Part shown: positions 34,199 through 42,610 of the stretch, one piece after another
How the letters are laid out: every line of letters begins with the position of its first letter
Position numbering within the stretch: position 1 is the first letter of the stretch
Source: Podocnemis expansa
Lineage: Eukaryota; Chordata; Testudines; Podocnemididae
NCBI GenBank assembly: GCA_007922195.1
Contig: ML682116.1
Span: 2,738,543 to 2,802,542 of the forward strand
Direction: 5' to 3'
DNA: 64,000 bases
Made by a program: the position numbers and the translations under genes
The notes under the pieces: model-generated
Seen by the model: only the letters and a program-made list of their open reading frames with translations
What the model was told of the DNA's origin: nothing
Database searches by the model: none

Positions 34199-35284
34199 AT
34201 GGGATGTCCCCTTTGCCGCAGCTTGTCTGGGGTGCTGTGACCCCCCCTGCTCTCCACTCCTGAACCCTGAATTAGCACGCTTAGCTAGGTGAACACCTAC
34301 TCCTGAGTCAGTTCACACTAACCTCCTGGAAGTAATCAGTCCGAGGTGGTGAACGTGTGCTTTCCAGTTACTTAGGGGGTCAGCCCCTCAGCAAGCACTC
34401 CCAGATACTACACTGGGAACTTCCATCCTGCACGGATTAGGACCCTTCCCCCATGACTGTAGGCCCATAGACTCTGATTCACCCATTTACCAAGGAAATG
34501 GAAATGCCCCATCTCCCTCATTCACACTATCTAAAGTTCACACAGATTTAGATAAATCAAATATTAGTTCATTGATTAGAACATGGTTTTAAGGAAGTAT
34601 ACAGCAGCTCAATGCACAATCATTTAATAAAGGAGTCAGGAGTTATCACAAGCAAATAAAAAATATGACATGTTCTAGTCTCATTGTTGTCTAACCTAGC
34701 ATCACTATCCAGGATTACTTACAATGTTTGGCACATGTTGCGTTAGCAGCCACTTGCTGCCTAGTCCAAGGCTGGGCTCAAACCTTGCAGAAGGAAAATG
34801 TTTCAAGATGGCCTTTTTCTGGCAAAAATTCCTCTTCTTTTTCAAAGTGTCTGTCTCTCTTTGTTTCCAAATCCTCCATTTCACCTCTTCCTGGGCTGAG
34901 GTGATTTTCTTTTCCCAGAAAGGGCAGAAAGTCTTCCCCTCTCTTGTTGAGGTGCTACAGGCATTCAGCTAGTCCATTGTCATTGTCCTCTTCTCTGGGT
35001 GAATGCTTGCAACACTGTCTGTTTACATGCTGCTGGGAGCCTGCTCAGATTGCCTCCCTACTCCTGAGTCATGTGAAATACCCATGAACATGCTTCACAT
35101 CTGTACGCATACATGATACTGCAGGAAATGAACCATAATAATAATGCTGAACATGTTATAAGCATCCATAAAGGCTCCCCTGCAATGCATATTTCACATC
35201 AAACAATGTGATTACGTAGCAAAAGTGAACAAGATAACTACACAGATCATTTCCTAGGGGTGCATGGATGTGCATCCTGTGACA
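34199..35284 (+). repeat. Unclassified LTR-like repeat, family C, copy 2 (about 1.09 kb)
   Basis: Interrupts the CR1 ORF2 between GGGAATGCAGTG and AGTGTATCTAAG, so its ends are defined to within a few bases, with a possible short AGTG duplication. Near the start, GTGCTGTGACCCCCC matches the opening of copies at 59216 (reverse) and 62850. Ends ATGTGCATCCTGTGACA. No coding capacity; the size and TGTGAC...TGTGACA ends would suit an LTR, but this is inference. Confidence 0.7.
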
Positions 35285-36724
35285 AGTGTATCTAAGTTAC
35301 CTAGATTTCAGTAATGCATTTGATACAGTTTCACAGGGGACATTATTAGTTAAATTGGAAAAGATGATGATTCATATGAAAATAGAAAGTTGGACAAGGA
35401 ACTGGTTAAAGAGAGACTACAATAGGTCAGACTAAAATGTGAATTGTCAGGTTGGAGGGAGGTTTCTAGGGACCAATCTTTTTAAACATCTTTATTACTG
35501 ACTTTTTGGCACAAAAAACGGGAATGTATTAATCAAGTTTGCAGATGATACAAAGTTGAGTGGTGTTTCCAATACAGAGAAGCACTTGAATACCATACAG
35601 GAAGATGTGGAGGACTTAAGAAACTAGATTAATAGGAATAGGTGAAATTCAATAAAGGGACGTGCAAGGTCATGCATTTAGGGCCTAATAACAAGATTTT
35701 TTCCTATAAGGTGGGGGCACATAAGTTGAAAGTGAAGGAAGAGGAGAAGGGCCTGGGCACGCCGGTTGATCACAGGATGACTACGAGCTGCCAATGCGAT
35801 GTGGCCATGGGAGAAAAAAAGCTAATGCCCTAGGATGCATCAGATGAGGTATGTCCACTAGAGAGTGATATGAAGATATTAACAGTTACATAAGTTGCTA
35901 GTGAGGCCTCATCCGGAATATAGTGTGCTGTTCTGGTCCCCTGTGTTTAAGAAAGAGGAATTTAAACTGGAACAGATGCAGAGAAGGGCTACAAGGTTGG
36001 TCTGCAGAATGGAAAACCTGTCTTTTGAGAGAAGACTCAAAGAGCTTGGCTAGTTTAGCCTAACCAAAAAAAAGTTGAGGGGAGCTTTCCATAAATACAT
36101 CAGAGGGATAAACACCACGGAGAGGGAAGAATTTTTTGAATTCAGCACCAACGTGGACACAAGAACAAATAGATAAAACTGTCTATAGACTTGATATTTA
36201 GCGGCAGGTTTCTAATCATTAGAGGAGAGAAGTTATGGAATAGCCTTCCAAGGGGAACTGTGGGGGGCAAAAATCCTAGCTGGCTTAAAAATTGAGCTTG
36301 GTGAATTTATGGAGGGTATGATGTGATGGAATAGCCTCGTTTGGCAATTTACCGACCTTGGACTACTGGTGGTAGATATTCCAATGGCCTCAGACGTGAT
36401 GTAAATGGGGGGTTCTGGGTTATTACAGAGAATTCTTTTTGGTGTCTGGCTGCTGAGTCTTGCCCACATACTTGTGGTTTAACTGCCATATTTTTGGTTA
36501 AGAAGGAATTTTGCCTCCAGGGCAGATTGGCAAAAGCTCTGGAGGTTTTTTCTGCCTTCCTCTGTAGTTTGGGGGTACTGCCCACTTGCTGGCCATTCTC
36601 TGTACCTTAAAGTCTCTAAACCAAGAGTAGAGGACTTTAATAACCCAGTCATAGGTTAGAAATTTATTACAAGAGTGAGTGGGAGAGGTTTGTGTCCTGC
36701 ATTGTGCAGGCAGGCAGAATAGAT

Positions 36725-36899
36725 CAGGGGTCTCAAACTCAAATCACCACGAGGGCCACATGAGGACTAGTACGTTAGCCTGAGGGCCGCATGACTGAAA
36801 CCATTTCATAGAACAATATTGCACGTATGAATAACAACAGTGTCGTTGCAAGCTTTAGGGGCCGCATGTGGCCTGTGGGCCACGTGTTTGAGACCCCTG
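36725..36899. mobile_element. hAT MITE, GGGTCTCAAAC family (175 bp)
   Basis: Ends CAGGGGTCTCAAACTCAAAT and CACGTGTTTGAGACCCCTG form a clean inverted repeat. Flanks GAATAGAT (36717-36724) and GAATAAAT (36900-36907) match at 7 of 8. Inserted in the last 50 bp of the CR1 3' end. Confidence 0.93.
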
Positions 36900-36945
36900 G
36901 AATAAATGATCATGTTAGTCCCTTCTGATCTGTGAGTCTGTTCTG

Positions 36946-37709
36946 TTTTGGCATTTACTGCTAAATTTCTGTATTTGTTTTTTTGGTGTTGGTGACTTTC
37001 TGGCTTGTGTTTTTGTGAAAAGTCTGAAAAATCAATGAAAAGTATTGTAAATGTAGAACACCATTCTCATACAGAAAGAGAGACAGATGCAGAGCCTGAA
37101 GCATAGTAATGTTTAACTTTGCTTGCCGTATGCCACTGTGTTGCAGTGCTCTGGTCCCAGTTCAGGCAAACACGTGCTTAATTCATTACTGATAGATTTA
37201 GAAATGTCTTCAGGAAGGGTAGGAGCCACTGTGTAAGTGCTTTCCTGGACAAGGGCTTCTCTGAAAGTCAAGTGTCATGGTTTTGGATGGTGTTCTGTTT
37301 CAAGGATTGATCTGGTCACTGGTTCAAGGCACAATAAATGTTTTATGTGGTAATGCACAAGAGACGCAGGTACTATTATTAGCTCTACCATGTATTTGAT
37401 TTTGTCCATGGGCAAGATACTCTGGCCCCAATTTTCAAAATTGGCTTCTAATACTGAATGCTTTTACATTTTAACTGTTTGTTGCATTAGATAGAGGGTA
37501 AGTTTCCAAAACTGGTTGCCCACAAAGTGTTTTAAGTATAGATTTAGATATGTTACTTGATTTTCAGATTTGTTGAGCACAGGCGATGGGAAACTTAATT
37601 CATGTTGCTGAAAACACCCAAGGGGAATAATGAGTGTTCAGCCTTTCTGAAAACCAAGCTACTAGATGCCATTGGGCGACTAAATATAAATTTAGATGAC
37701 TCATTACAG
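36946..37709. other. Non-coding stretch
   Basis: No gene or clear repeat recognised. Confidence 0.5.
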
Positions 37710-38146
37710 GAAGGGCCAGATTAAGGCAGGGGATTTAAGGATTGCCCTAAAGGGCTCTAGTCCAGGCCTAAAAGGGAACCCTATGCCCCCCTCCGCCCCC
37801 CAAATCTGCAGCTTAACCTATCTGCTCTGCTCACCAGCGAGCCTAGCCAGCCACCTCCCCAACTTCCAGCAGCAGCCGTGGCCTAAGCCCCCTTCTCAGC
37901 AGTGTGACCCTCACCCCCCACTCAGCTGCACCGGCCTTGTGGCCCCCTCTCTGCAGCAGCATGGCCCATTCATGTCCTGTTGCAATTGCGCTGACCTGCA
38001 GCGGTGTGGGCTGCAGCCCACCCCAACCCTCTCTGCAGCGCTGGCAGGGGCTCCAGAGCCTTTTATCTTGCCCCCCAGCAGAGGGAGCAATGGGGGGGGC
38101 ACAATAGTGGGCAGCCCTGGGCCCTCTCAGGCCTTGATCCGGCCCT
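37710..38146 (-). mobile_element. hAT-type element, GGGCCGGATTAAGG family (437 bp)
   Basis: Left AAGGGCCAGATTAAGGC and right CAGGCCTTGATCCGGCCCT are inverted repeats. Flanks CATTACAG (37702-37709) and CATTATAG (38147-38154) match at 7 of 8; adding GA on both sides makes the exact border ambiguous by two bases. The interior is C-rich. The 152-codon open frame on the + strand is composition-driven. Confidence 0.8.
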
Positions 38147-38388
38147 CATTATAGGAATCCAAGTTTGAAAATATAGGCTATGAGGCTGTGCACCCACAAG
38201 TGTATTGATATCAGCGGCCCTTGTGAGTGTTCAGCACCTCTGAAAATTGGGTCCTGTAGTGTCTTGCTGGGGGTGGCTGAAAAGTGAAGACATCCAAAAT
38301 TAGTGATGCCTTAAAAAAGAATCATTGATCTGTCTGTCTCAGTTTCTCCATCTGTGAAAGGGGGATAATATTCAGCTGCCCTGTAAAA

Positions 38389-38586
38389 ATTTCCAGAGGG
38401 GTAGCCGTGTTAGCCTGTGTACAGGGAAAACAACAAGAGTCCTGTGGCACTTTACAGACTAACAGATTTCTTTGGGCATAAACTTTTGCTGAAGTGCATC
38501 TGACGAAGCAGGTTGGAGCCCATGAAGGCTTATGCCTGAAGAAATCTGTTACTCTATAAGGTGCCACAGGACTCTCGTCGTTTTAT
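38389..38586. repeat. PLE-end inverted pair with 13-bp target duplication (198 bp)
   Basis: Reverse arm from CCAGAGGGGTAGCCGTGTTA to the centre near 38487, then a forward arm to CACAGGACTCTCGTC. Flanks CTGCCCTGTAAAA (38376-38388) and CTGCCTTGTAAGA (38587-38599) match at 11 of 13. The forward arm has a hammerhead-like core at 38500-38530: CUGACGA, a poor stem II, GAA, then GGC/UUAU/GCC. The usual A-U closing pair of stem III would be G-C here. Confidence 0.8.
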
Positions 38587-38702
38587 CTGCCTTGTAAGAG
38601 TGTTATGAAAATTTGGTAAACAAGCCCTGTAGAGTGTTTGCTCTCATTCAGTGACAAGTGACAGGGCATACATTATTATGGGAATATATTATTATGGGAG
38701 AC

Positions 38703-39458
38703 CAGGGTTCTCAAACTCAAATCACCATGAGTGCCGCATGAGCACTCATGTCAGTAGAAGTGCTGCCAGCAGATCAAGGGATGTGATCGTTCCCCTCTAT
38801 TTGGCACTGGTGAGGCCACACCTGGAATACTGTGTCCAGTTTTGGGCTCCCCACTACCAAAAGGACGTGGACAAATTAGAAAGAGTCCAGCAGATGGCAA
38901 CAAAAATGATCACGGGGTTGGAGCACAAGCCCTATGAAGAGAGACTGAAGGAACTAGGCTTATTGAGCCTGCAGAAGAGAAGACTGAGGGGGGATTTGAT
39001 AGCAACCTTCAACTACTTGAAGGGTTGCTCCAAGGAGGATGGAGCTCAGCTGTTCTCAGTAGCAACAGAGGGCAGAACAAGGAGCAATGGTTTCAAGTTG
39101 TAGCTGGCGAGGTTGAGGTTGGATATTAGGAAAAACTTTCTTACTAGAAGAGTGGTGAAGCACTGGAATGGGCTACCTAGGGAAGTGGTGAAATCTCCAT
39201 CTCTGGAGATATTTAAGGCTTGGTCAGACAAAACCCTGGCTGGGATGATTTAGTGAGAGTGGTCCTGCTTTTTTGGCAGAGGGTTGGACCAGATGACCTC
39301 ATGAGGGCCCTTCTAATTCTATGATTCTACAAGGACTACTATGTTAGCCCAAGGGCGCACCACTGAAATTCATCCAACAATATTGCAAATATCAATAACC
39401 ACAGTGTCCTTGCAGGGGGGCAGGAAGTAGCTTTAGGGACTGCTGTTTGAGCCCCCTG
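38703..39458. mobile_element. hAT MITE of the 36725 family, split by a CR1 insertion
   Basis: Left part 38703-38745 (CAGGGTTCTCAAACTCAAAT, then GAGTGCCGCATGAG) and right part 39333-39458 (AGGACTACTATGTTAGCCCA, ending GTTTGAGCCCCCTG) together match the intact MITE at 36725-36899. A CR1 3' end occupies the middle. No clean target duplication remains around the MITE. Confidence 0.88.
38746..39332 (+). repeat. CR1 LINE 3' end inserted in an hAT MITE
   Basis: Encodes the C-terminal ORF2 region ([60 protein letters not shown]), then a 3' UTR with GAGGGTTGGACCAGATGACC and the CR1 tail TTCTAATTCTATGATTCTAC. The frame is open over about 120 codons, so this is one of the better-kept CR1 pieces here. 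Confidence 0.92.
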
Positions 39459-39807
39459 TCAGGGCTGGTGCAATGTGGTAAGTGCTGTAAGTGTTGCAGG
39501 GTGGCGCTGACGTTTAAGGGGACCAAAATGGGGCCTGTGCTGTTGCACAGCAGTGATGACATCACTAGCCTGCACCGCTGAAGGGGGGTGCCAGAAACCC
39601 TAGCCCCGTTCCTGCCCCCTGTGGTAGATGATGGGGATTGACCTGGTAGTGGTGGATGCTAGTGAACATGCCTCTTTTCCTACTCCCCCATCCCTCTTTG
39701 CTGTTGTGCAAATCCCCAGCATTGAGCTTACAACTCAGGTGTGGCCAAACTGTGGCCCTGGGGCCACATATGGCTCTTAAATGAAAAGTGTGGCTCATGG
39801 AAGAATC

Positions 39808-40233
39808 AACAAGGAGTCGTGTGGCACTTGAAGACTAAGAGATTTATTTTTTGCATGAGCTTTTGTGGGAGAAGATCCCACTTCCTCAGATGCTTCAAAG
39901 ATAGGTGAACTTACAGAAAGGAATGAAACTAAATGCAAGGGGGTGTAAAACATAGGATCAGGTCATAAAGTAACAGCAAATCAGAGCAGTTTACAGGCTC
40001 AAAGAATGGGAGGCCTGAAGTCAAATTACCCTTTGTAATGGGAGAAGAATCCATAGTCTTGATTCAGTCCTGCTTTCACAGAATTTAGCTTGCATATTAA
40101 TTCGAGTTCAGCTGTCTCTCTTTGAAGTCTGGATGTCCCAGGTACAGATTCAGACCAGCCTTCACAGNNNNNNNNNNTTAGCTTGCATATTAATTCGAGT
40201 TCAGCTGTCTCTCTTTTGAAGTCTTGATGTCCC
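39808..40233 (-). mobile_element. Penelope-like element 3' end with coding remnant
   Basis: On the minus strand, 40233-40026 encodes ETAELELICKLNSVKAGLNQ followed by DYGFFSHYKG and a stop. I recognise this as the C-terminal end of PLE proteins (reverse transcriptase plus GIY-YIG endonuclease). About 135 bp of 3' UTR and the terminal repeat follow to 39808, ending CGACTCCTTGTT on the minus strand. The terminal repeat carries a hammerhead-like core at 39851-39889 (CUGAGGA, stem GUGGGA/UCCCAC, then AAAA in place of GAAA). This copy is what ties the short family A repeat to PLEs. Confidence 0.75.
40168..40177. other. Assembly gap (10 N) inside duplicated PLE sequence
   Basis: Ten N. The sequence just before (40085-40136) and just after the gap (40178-40231) is nearly the same: TTAGCTTGCATATTAATTCG, AGTTCAGCTGTCTCTCTTT and GAAGTCT. 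The gap may therefore be a false join. Confidence 0.98.
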
Positions 40234-40539
40234 AGCAAATCAATTTAGCAGGTACAAGTATATGGCTGTGCTTCAGTGTGGCTCTTGGAGTTTAAGAATC
40301 AACTTGCGTAGCTCTTGAGGTCCATACGTCTGGCCACCCCTGCTATATCTCATTGTGAGCCTGCCTCCAATGAGCCTCGGGAGCTAGGGCTACCAGAACC
40401 CAAAGCCTGGAAAGGAGGAAGAGGAGGAGGCATGGAGAAAATGCAGCATTACTGTCATATTCTTCTGTTTTTAGGAGGCCCTGACATGCTTCCCCCTAAC
40501 CAGGCCTTCCAGCATCCTTCAAAGTAAGAAGCCAGACAA

Positions 40540-41110
40540 AACCATGTCTTTGGAAATGCCTGCTGGATGGAGGAGGAGAGAGCCTGCCTCTGCCTGCCAC
40601 CTGGGACCCCCAAACCCAGCCTGCTGCGGCCTCCCCAGAGCCTGCCCATCTCTGCAGGCGGAGGCGGAGGGAGGAGCCTGCTGGCTGCCGCTGTGTCCTC
40701 CCAGCCCCGGCTCTCCCCCGCACCAGCCTGCCGGGACCCGCCGCCATGGCCGACGTGAAGCCCGGGGTCTTTGCCAAAAACGTGCAGAAGCGGCTGAACA
40801 GGGCGCAGGAGAAGGTGCGCGGGGCCGGGCCCTGGGGGGTGTTCCGGGCATTGATTTACTGGCCCGGGTATCTCCCGCTCCCACGCCTGGGAAAAAACCG
40901 GCTCGTTTTCCCACCCTTGCTCTGTGCGTGCAGCCGCGGTTCCCGCGCTCGCTCGGGTGGGATCAGGCTGCCCCTGGCTGGCCACTGGGCTTTGGGAAAT
41001 TTAGGGGGTGTCGGGGAAACCCCTGGGTGCATCCCCGCGGCTGGCCGGGCACCACCCCTCCGGCCCTTCGTGTTCGCCTCTGGGTGGGGTCACCAGCTGT
41101 CAGCCCCAAG
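40540..41110 (+). promoter_or_regulatory. AMPH: CpG island / promoter region of AMPH
   Basis: CpG dinucleotides, rare elsewhere in the window, become dense here (CCGGGACCCGCCGCCATGGC, GTGCGCGGGGCCGGGCC, GCAGCCGCGGTTCCCGCGC). No TATA box was seen upstream of the start codon. A GCGGAGGCGGAGG GC-type block lies near 40659-40671. Read as a CpG-island promoter with the 5' UTR ending at 40745; the transcription start was not determined. Upstream ATGs at 40544 and 40567 would open overlapping upstream frames if included in the mRNA. Confidence 0.75.
40746..40814 (+). CDS. AMPH: Amphiphysin, first coding exon
   Basis: The exon encodes 23 residues, MADVKPGVFAKNVQKRLNRA followed by QEK. This is the extreme N-terminus of amphiphysin, the start of the N-BAR amphipathic helix that inserts into and bends membranes. 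Amphiphysin acts at the presynaptic membrane in clathrin-mediated endocytosis, with dynamin and clathrin/AP-2 as partners (family knowledge). The residues resemble mammalian amphiphysin more closely than BIN1 or BIN2. The ATG sits in GCCGCCATGG, an excellent Kozak context, within a CpG island. The exon ends GAGAAG before GTGCGC, a donor in phase 0, as expected if the family's next residues V-L-Q-K open exon 2. The open frame reads on into the intron, so ORF length alone misleads. No later exon is in the window. Confidence 0.9.
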
Positions 41111-41819
41111 GAGGACACCGCTTCTTCTCTTCACGTCCTCTGGCCGGCAGGCATGTTAAAAATACGTGATTTTGTCGGGCTTTTTACTTGGGGGGGATAA
41201 AGTAGGCAGGAAGACCCGATTTTTAGGGGGAAGCATTTCAGGTCCCCCCACAAATTGAAGAATATGACATTTTCTCCATGTGTCCTCCTTGTACTTCCCT
41301 GTCCTCCTGTCCGTGCTTTGCTATCTGGTAAGCCATCCTGCATGGGGCGGCTGGGCTGCAGCTGCCCCAGCTTTCCTAAGGAGGGGGTCAGATGGGGTGT
41401 GTATGCTTTGCTGCGGTGAAATGGAAAAGCAGGAGGAGGGGTGCAAGATGTCTGCTCTGACCCTCTCAGGGCACGAGAGGAAAGAACCTGTTTCTTCAGC
41501 TGGGAAGCCAGTAGTCTCAGGCAAACAATCCCTGAATAATTGCTAGCAGATCTAATGGTAGGAGCTGGCTTGCCTTATAATGTCTCTGGGGCCTGTGTGA
41601 GGCAGCCTCGTGCGCCCTTCCTTAGAAGGTCGGGGGGAAGTGATGTACATAAACTCACATCCCCAGGTTCCCAATCTGTGATCTGCAAGGATACTGCAGG
41701 TGCTCTGTGATTGGAAACAAAAAGATAATGCAGTAGTAATAATATAATCCCTCATACCTCATCTGCATCATACTCAATTTTACATTATTATTTGCAAAGT
41801 AATTTCTTTCACAAACATC

Positions 41820-41945
41820 TCTCAGAGAGCTGTGTTAGTCTGTGTGCATCAGAAACGAGGGTCCTGTGTACCCACCTGAAGGACTAACAAAAAATGCCCA
41901 AAGAAATTTTAGTCTTTAAAGTGCCACAAGACTCTTGTTGTTTTT
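41820..41945. repeat. Truncated PLE-end inverted pair
   Basis: Reverse arm AGAGAGCTGTGTTAGTCTGT, CATCAGAAACGAGGGTCCTG, then forward arm TTTTAGTCTTTAAAGTGCCA, CAAGACTCTTGTTGTTTTTA. The inner hairpins are deleted and the arms meet at a short junction near 41890-41905. Confidence 0.7.
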
Positions 41946-41999
41946 ACAAATACTCTTGTGTAATAACTGTGTTTTTAATACCCCTTGACATGTGAGTTT

Positions 42000-42122
42000 G
42001 ACTTATTAGCCATAGGCTATGTTAAAAATCTTTAAAATGACATGCTTATGTGGTGGTCCACAAATGCTTTTGGTGACAATAAAGTGATCCACATAAAGAA
42101 AAGGTGGGGAACTGCTACTCTA
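42000..42122. mobile_element. hAT-type MITE fragment
   Basis: GTGGTGGTCCACAAATGC, TAAAGTGATCCACATAAAG and AAAAGGTGGGGAACTGCTAC resemble the GTGGTCCACAAA and GGTTGGGAACCACTG ends of hAT MITEs. Borders are approximate. Confidence 0.5.
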
Positions 42123-42479
42123 ATCCATGCATATACTGCAGGGTTTCCAGCAAAAGAGAGAGTCAGTAATTGGGACACACATATTATGTGTATTGCTTTT
42201 GTTTTAACATATACTTTGCTCAATTAGGCTTTCTTTGAATGGTGTATAATGACAGAAGCAAAATGTGACTCCATCTTTATTCATTATGGAATGTAAATGA
42301 ATCCTGAGAACTGCTATCATTTTAATTTTGAATGCCTGTATAACAGATACTTTGGATAACTACCAAGTAACAAGGGGTACTCCTGCCTTAAGAACAGGAA
42401 AGCTACTGCAGTTGGGTATTATACAGTATTACTGGCTTGTTCATTCGCTATCTTAAATGAAATGCTCTTTTATACAGTT

Positions 42480-42610
42480 TCTAGGGGAGTAGCTGTGTTT
42501 GTCTATTTCAGCAAAACAAAAAAGGAGTAGTATGGCATTTTTGAAGACTAACAAATTTCTTTAAGGCATAAGTCCTAAATAAATTTGTTACTCTTTGTTT
42601 CTCATACCAT
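42480..42610. repeat. Truncated PLE-end inverted pair
   Basis: Reverse arm TCTAGGGGAGTAGCTGTGTT, CAGCAAAACAAAAAAGGAGT, GAAGACTAACAAATTTCTTT, then forward arm AAATAAATTTGTTACTCTTT. Lacks the central hairpin, like 41820. Confidence 0.65.

Larger units (their letters stand above)
34022..36945 (+). repeat. CR1 LINE, forward, RT-domain to 3' end, interrupted
   Basis: The segment 34022-34198 (CTCACTGGTATGCAAGGTCT, GGGATAAAATACAACATCCC) is ORF2 reverse-transcriptase sequence. It resumes at 35285 (TATCTAAGTTACCTAGATTT) and reaches the RT catalytic motif FADDTKL at about 35538-35558. The C-terminal ORF2 region and 3' UTR follow, ending TTAGTCCCTTCTGATCTGTG near 36945. It is split by a family C repeat (34199-35284) and an hAT MITE (36725-36899). 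Many stops and frameshifts; dead. Confidence 0.9.
39736..40342 (+). mobile_element. hAT element, GGCCAAACT family, split by a PLE fragment
   Basis: Left piece 39736-39807 starts CAGGTGTGGCCAAACTGTGG; right piece 40234-40342 resumes GCAAATCAATTTAGCAGGTA and ends GTCTGGCCACCCCTG. The joined pieces correspond to the 188-bp copy at 22003. Flanking octamers TTACAACT and CTATATCT agree at only 5 of 8. Confidence 0.88.

Noticed and set aside
1..40500. Exons of the neighbours expected upstream of AMPH in other vertebrates (VPS41 and a small cilia gene)
   Set aside because: No peptide from either was recognised in any frame; the distance may exceed 40 kb.
40746..40814. BIN1 or BIN2 first exon
   Set aside because: The KPGVFAKNVQKRLNRAQEK pattern is closer to amphiphysin; BIN1 and BIN2 N-termini differ before the shared NVQK/QVQK stretch.
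40544..41200. 218-codon open frame starting upstream of AMPH
   Set aside because: Out of frame with the amphiphysin start, runs across the splice donor into the intron, and is Cys/Pro/Arg-rich from CpG-island composition. Kept only as a possible upstream frame.
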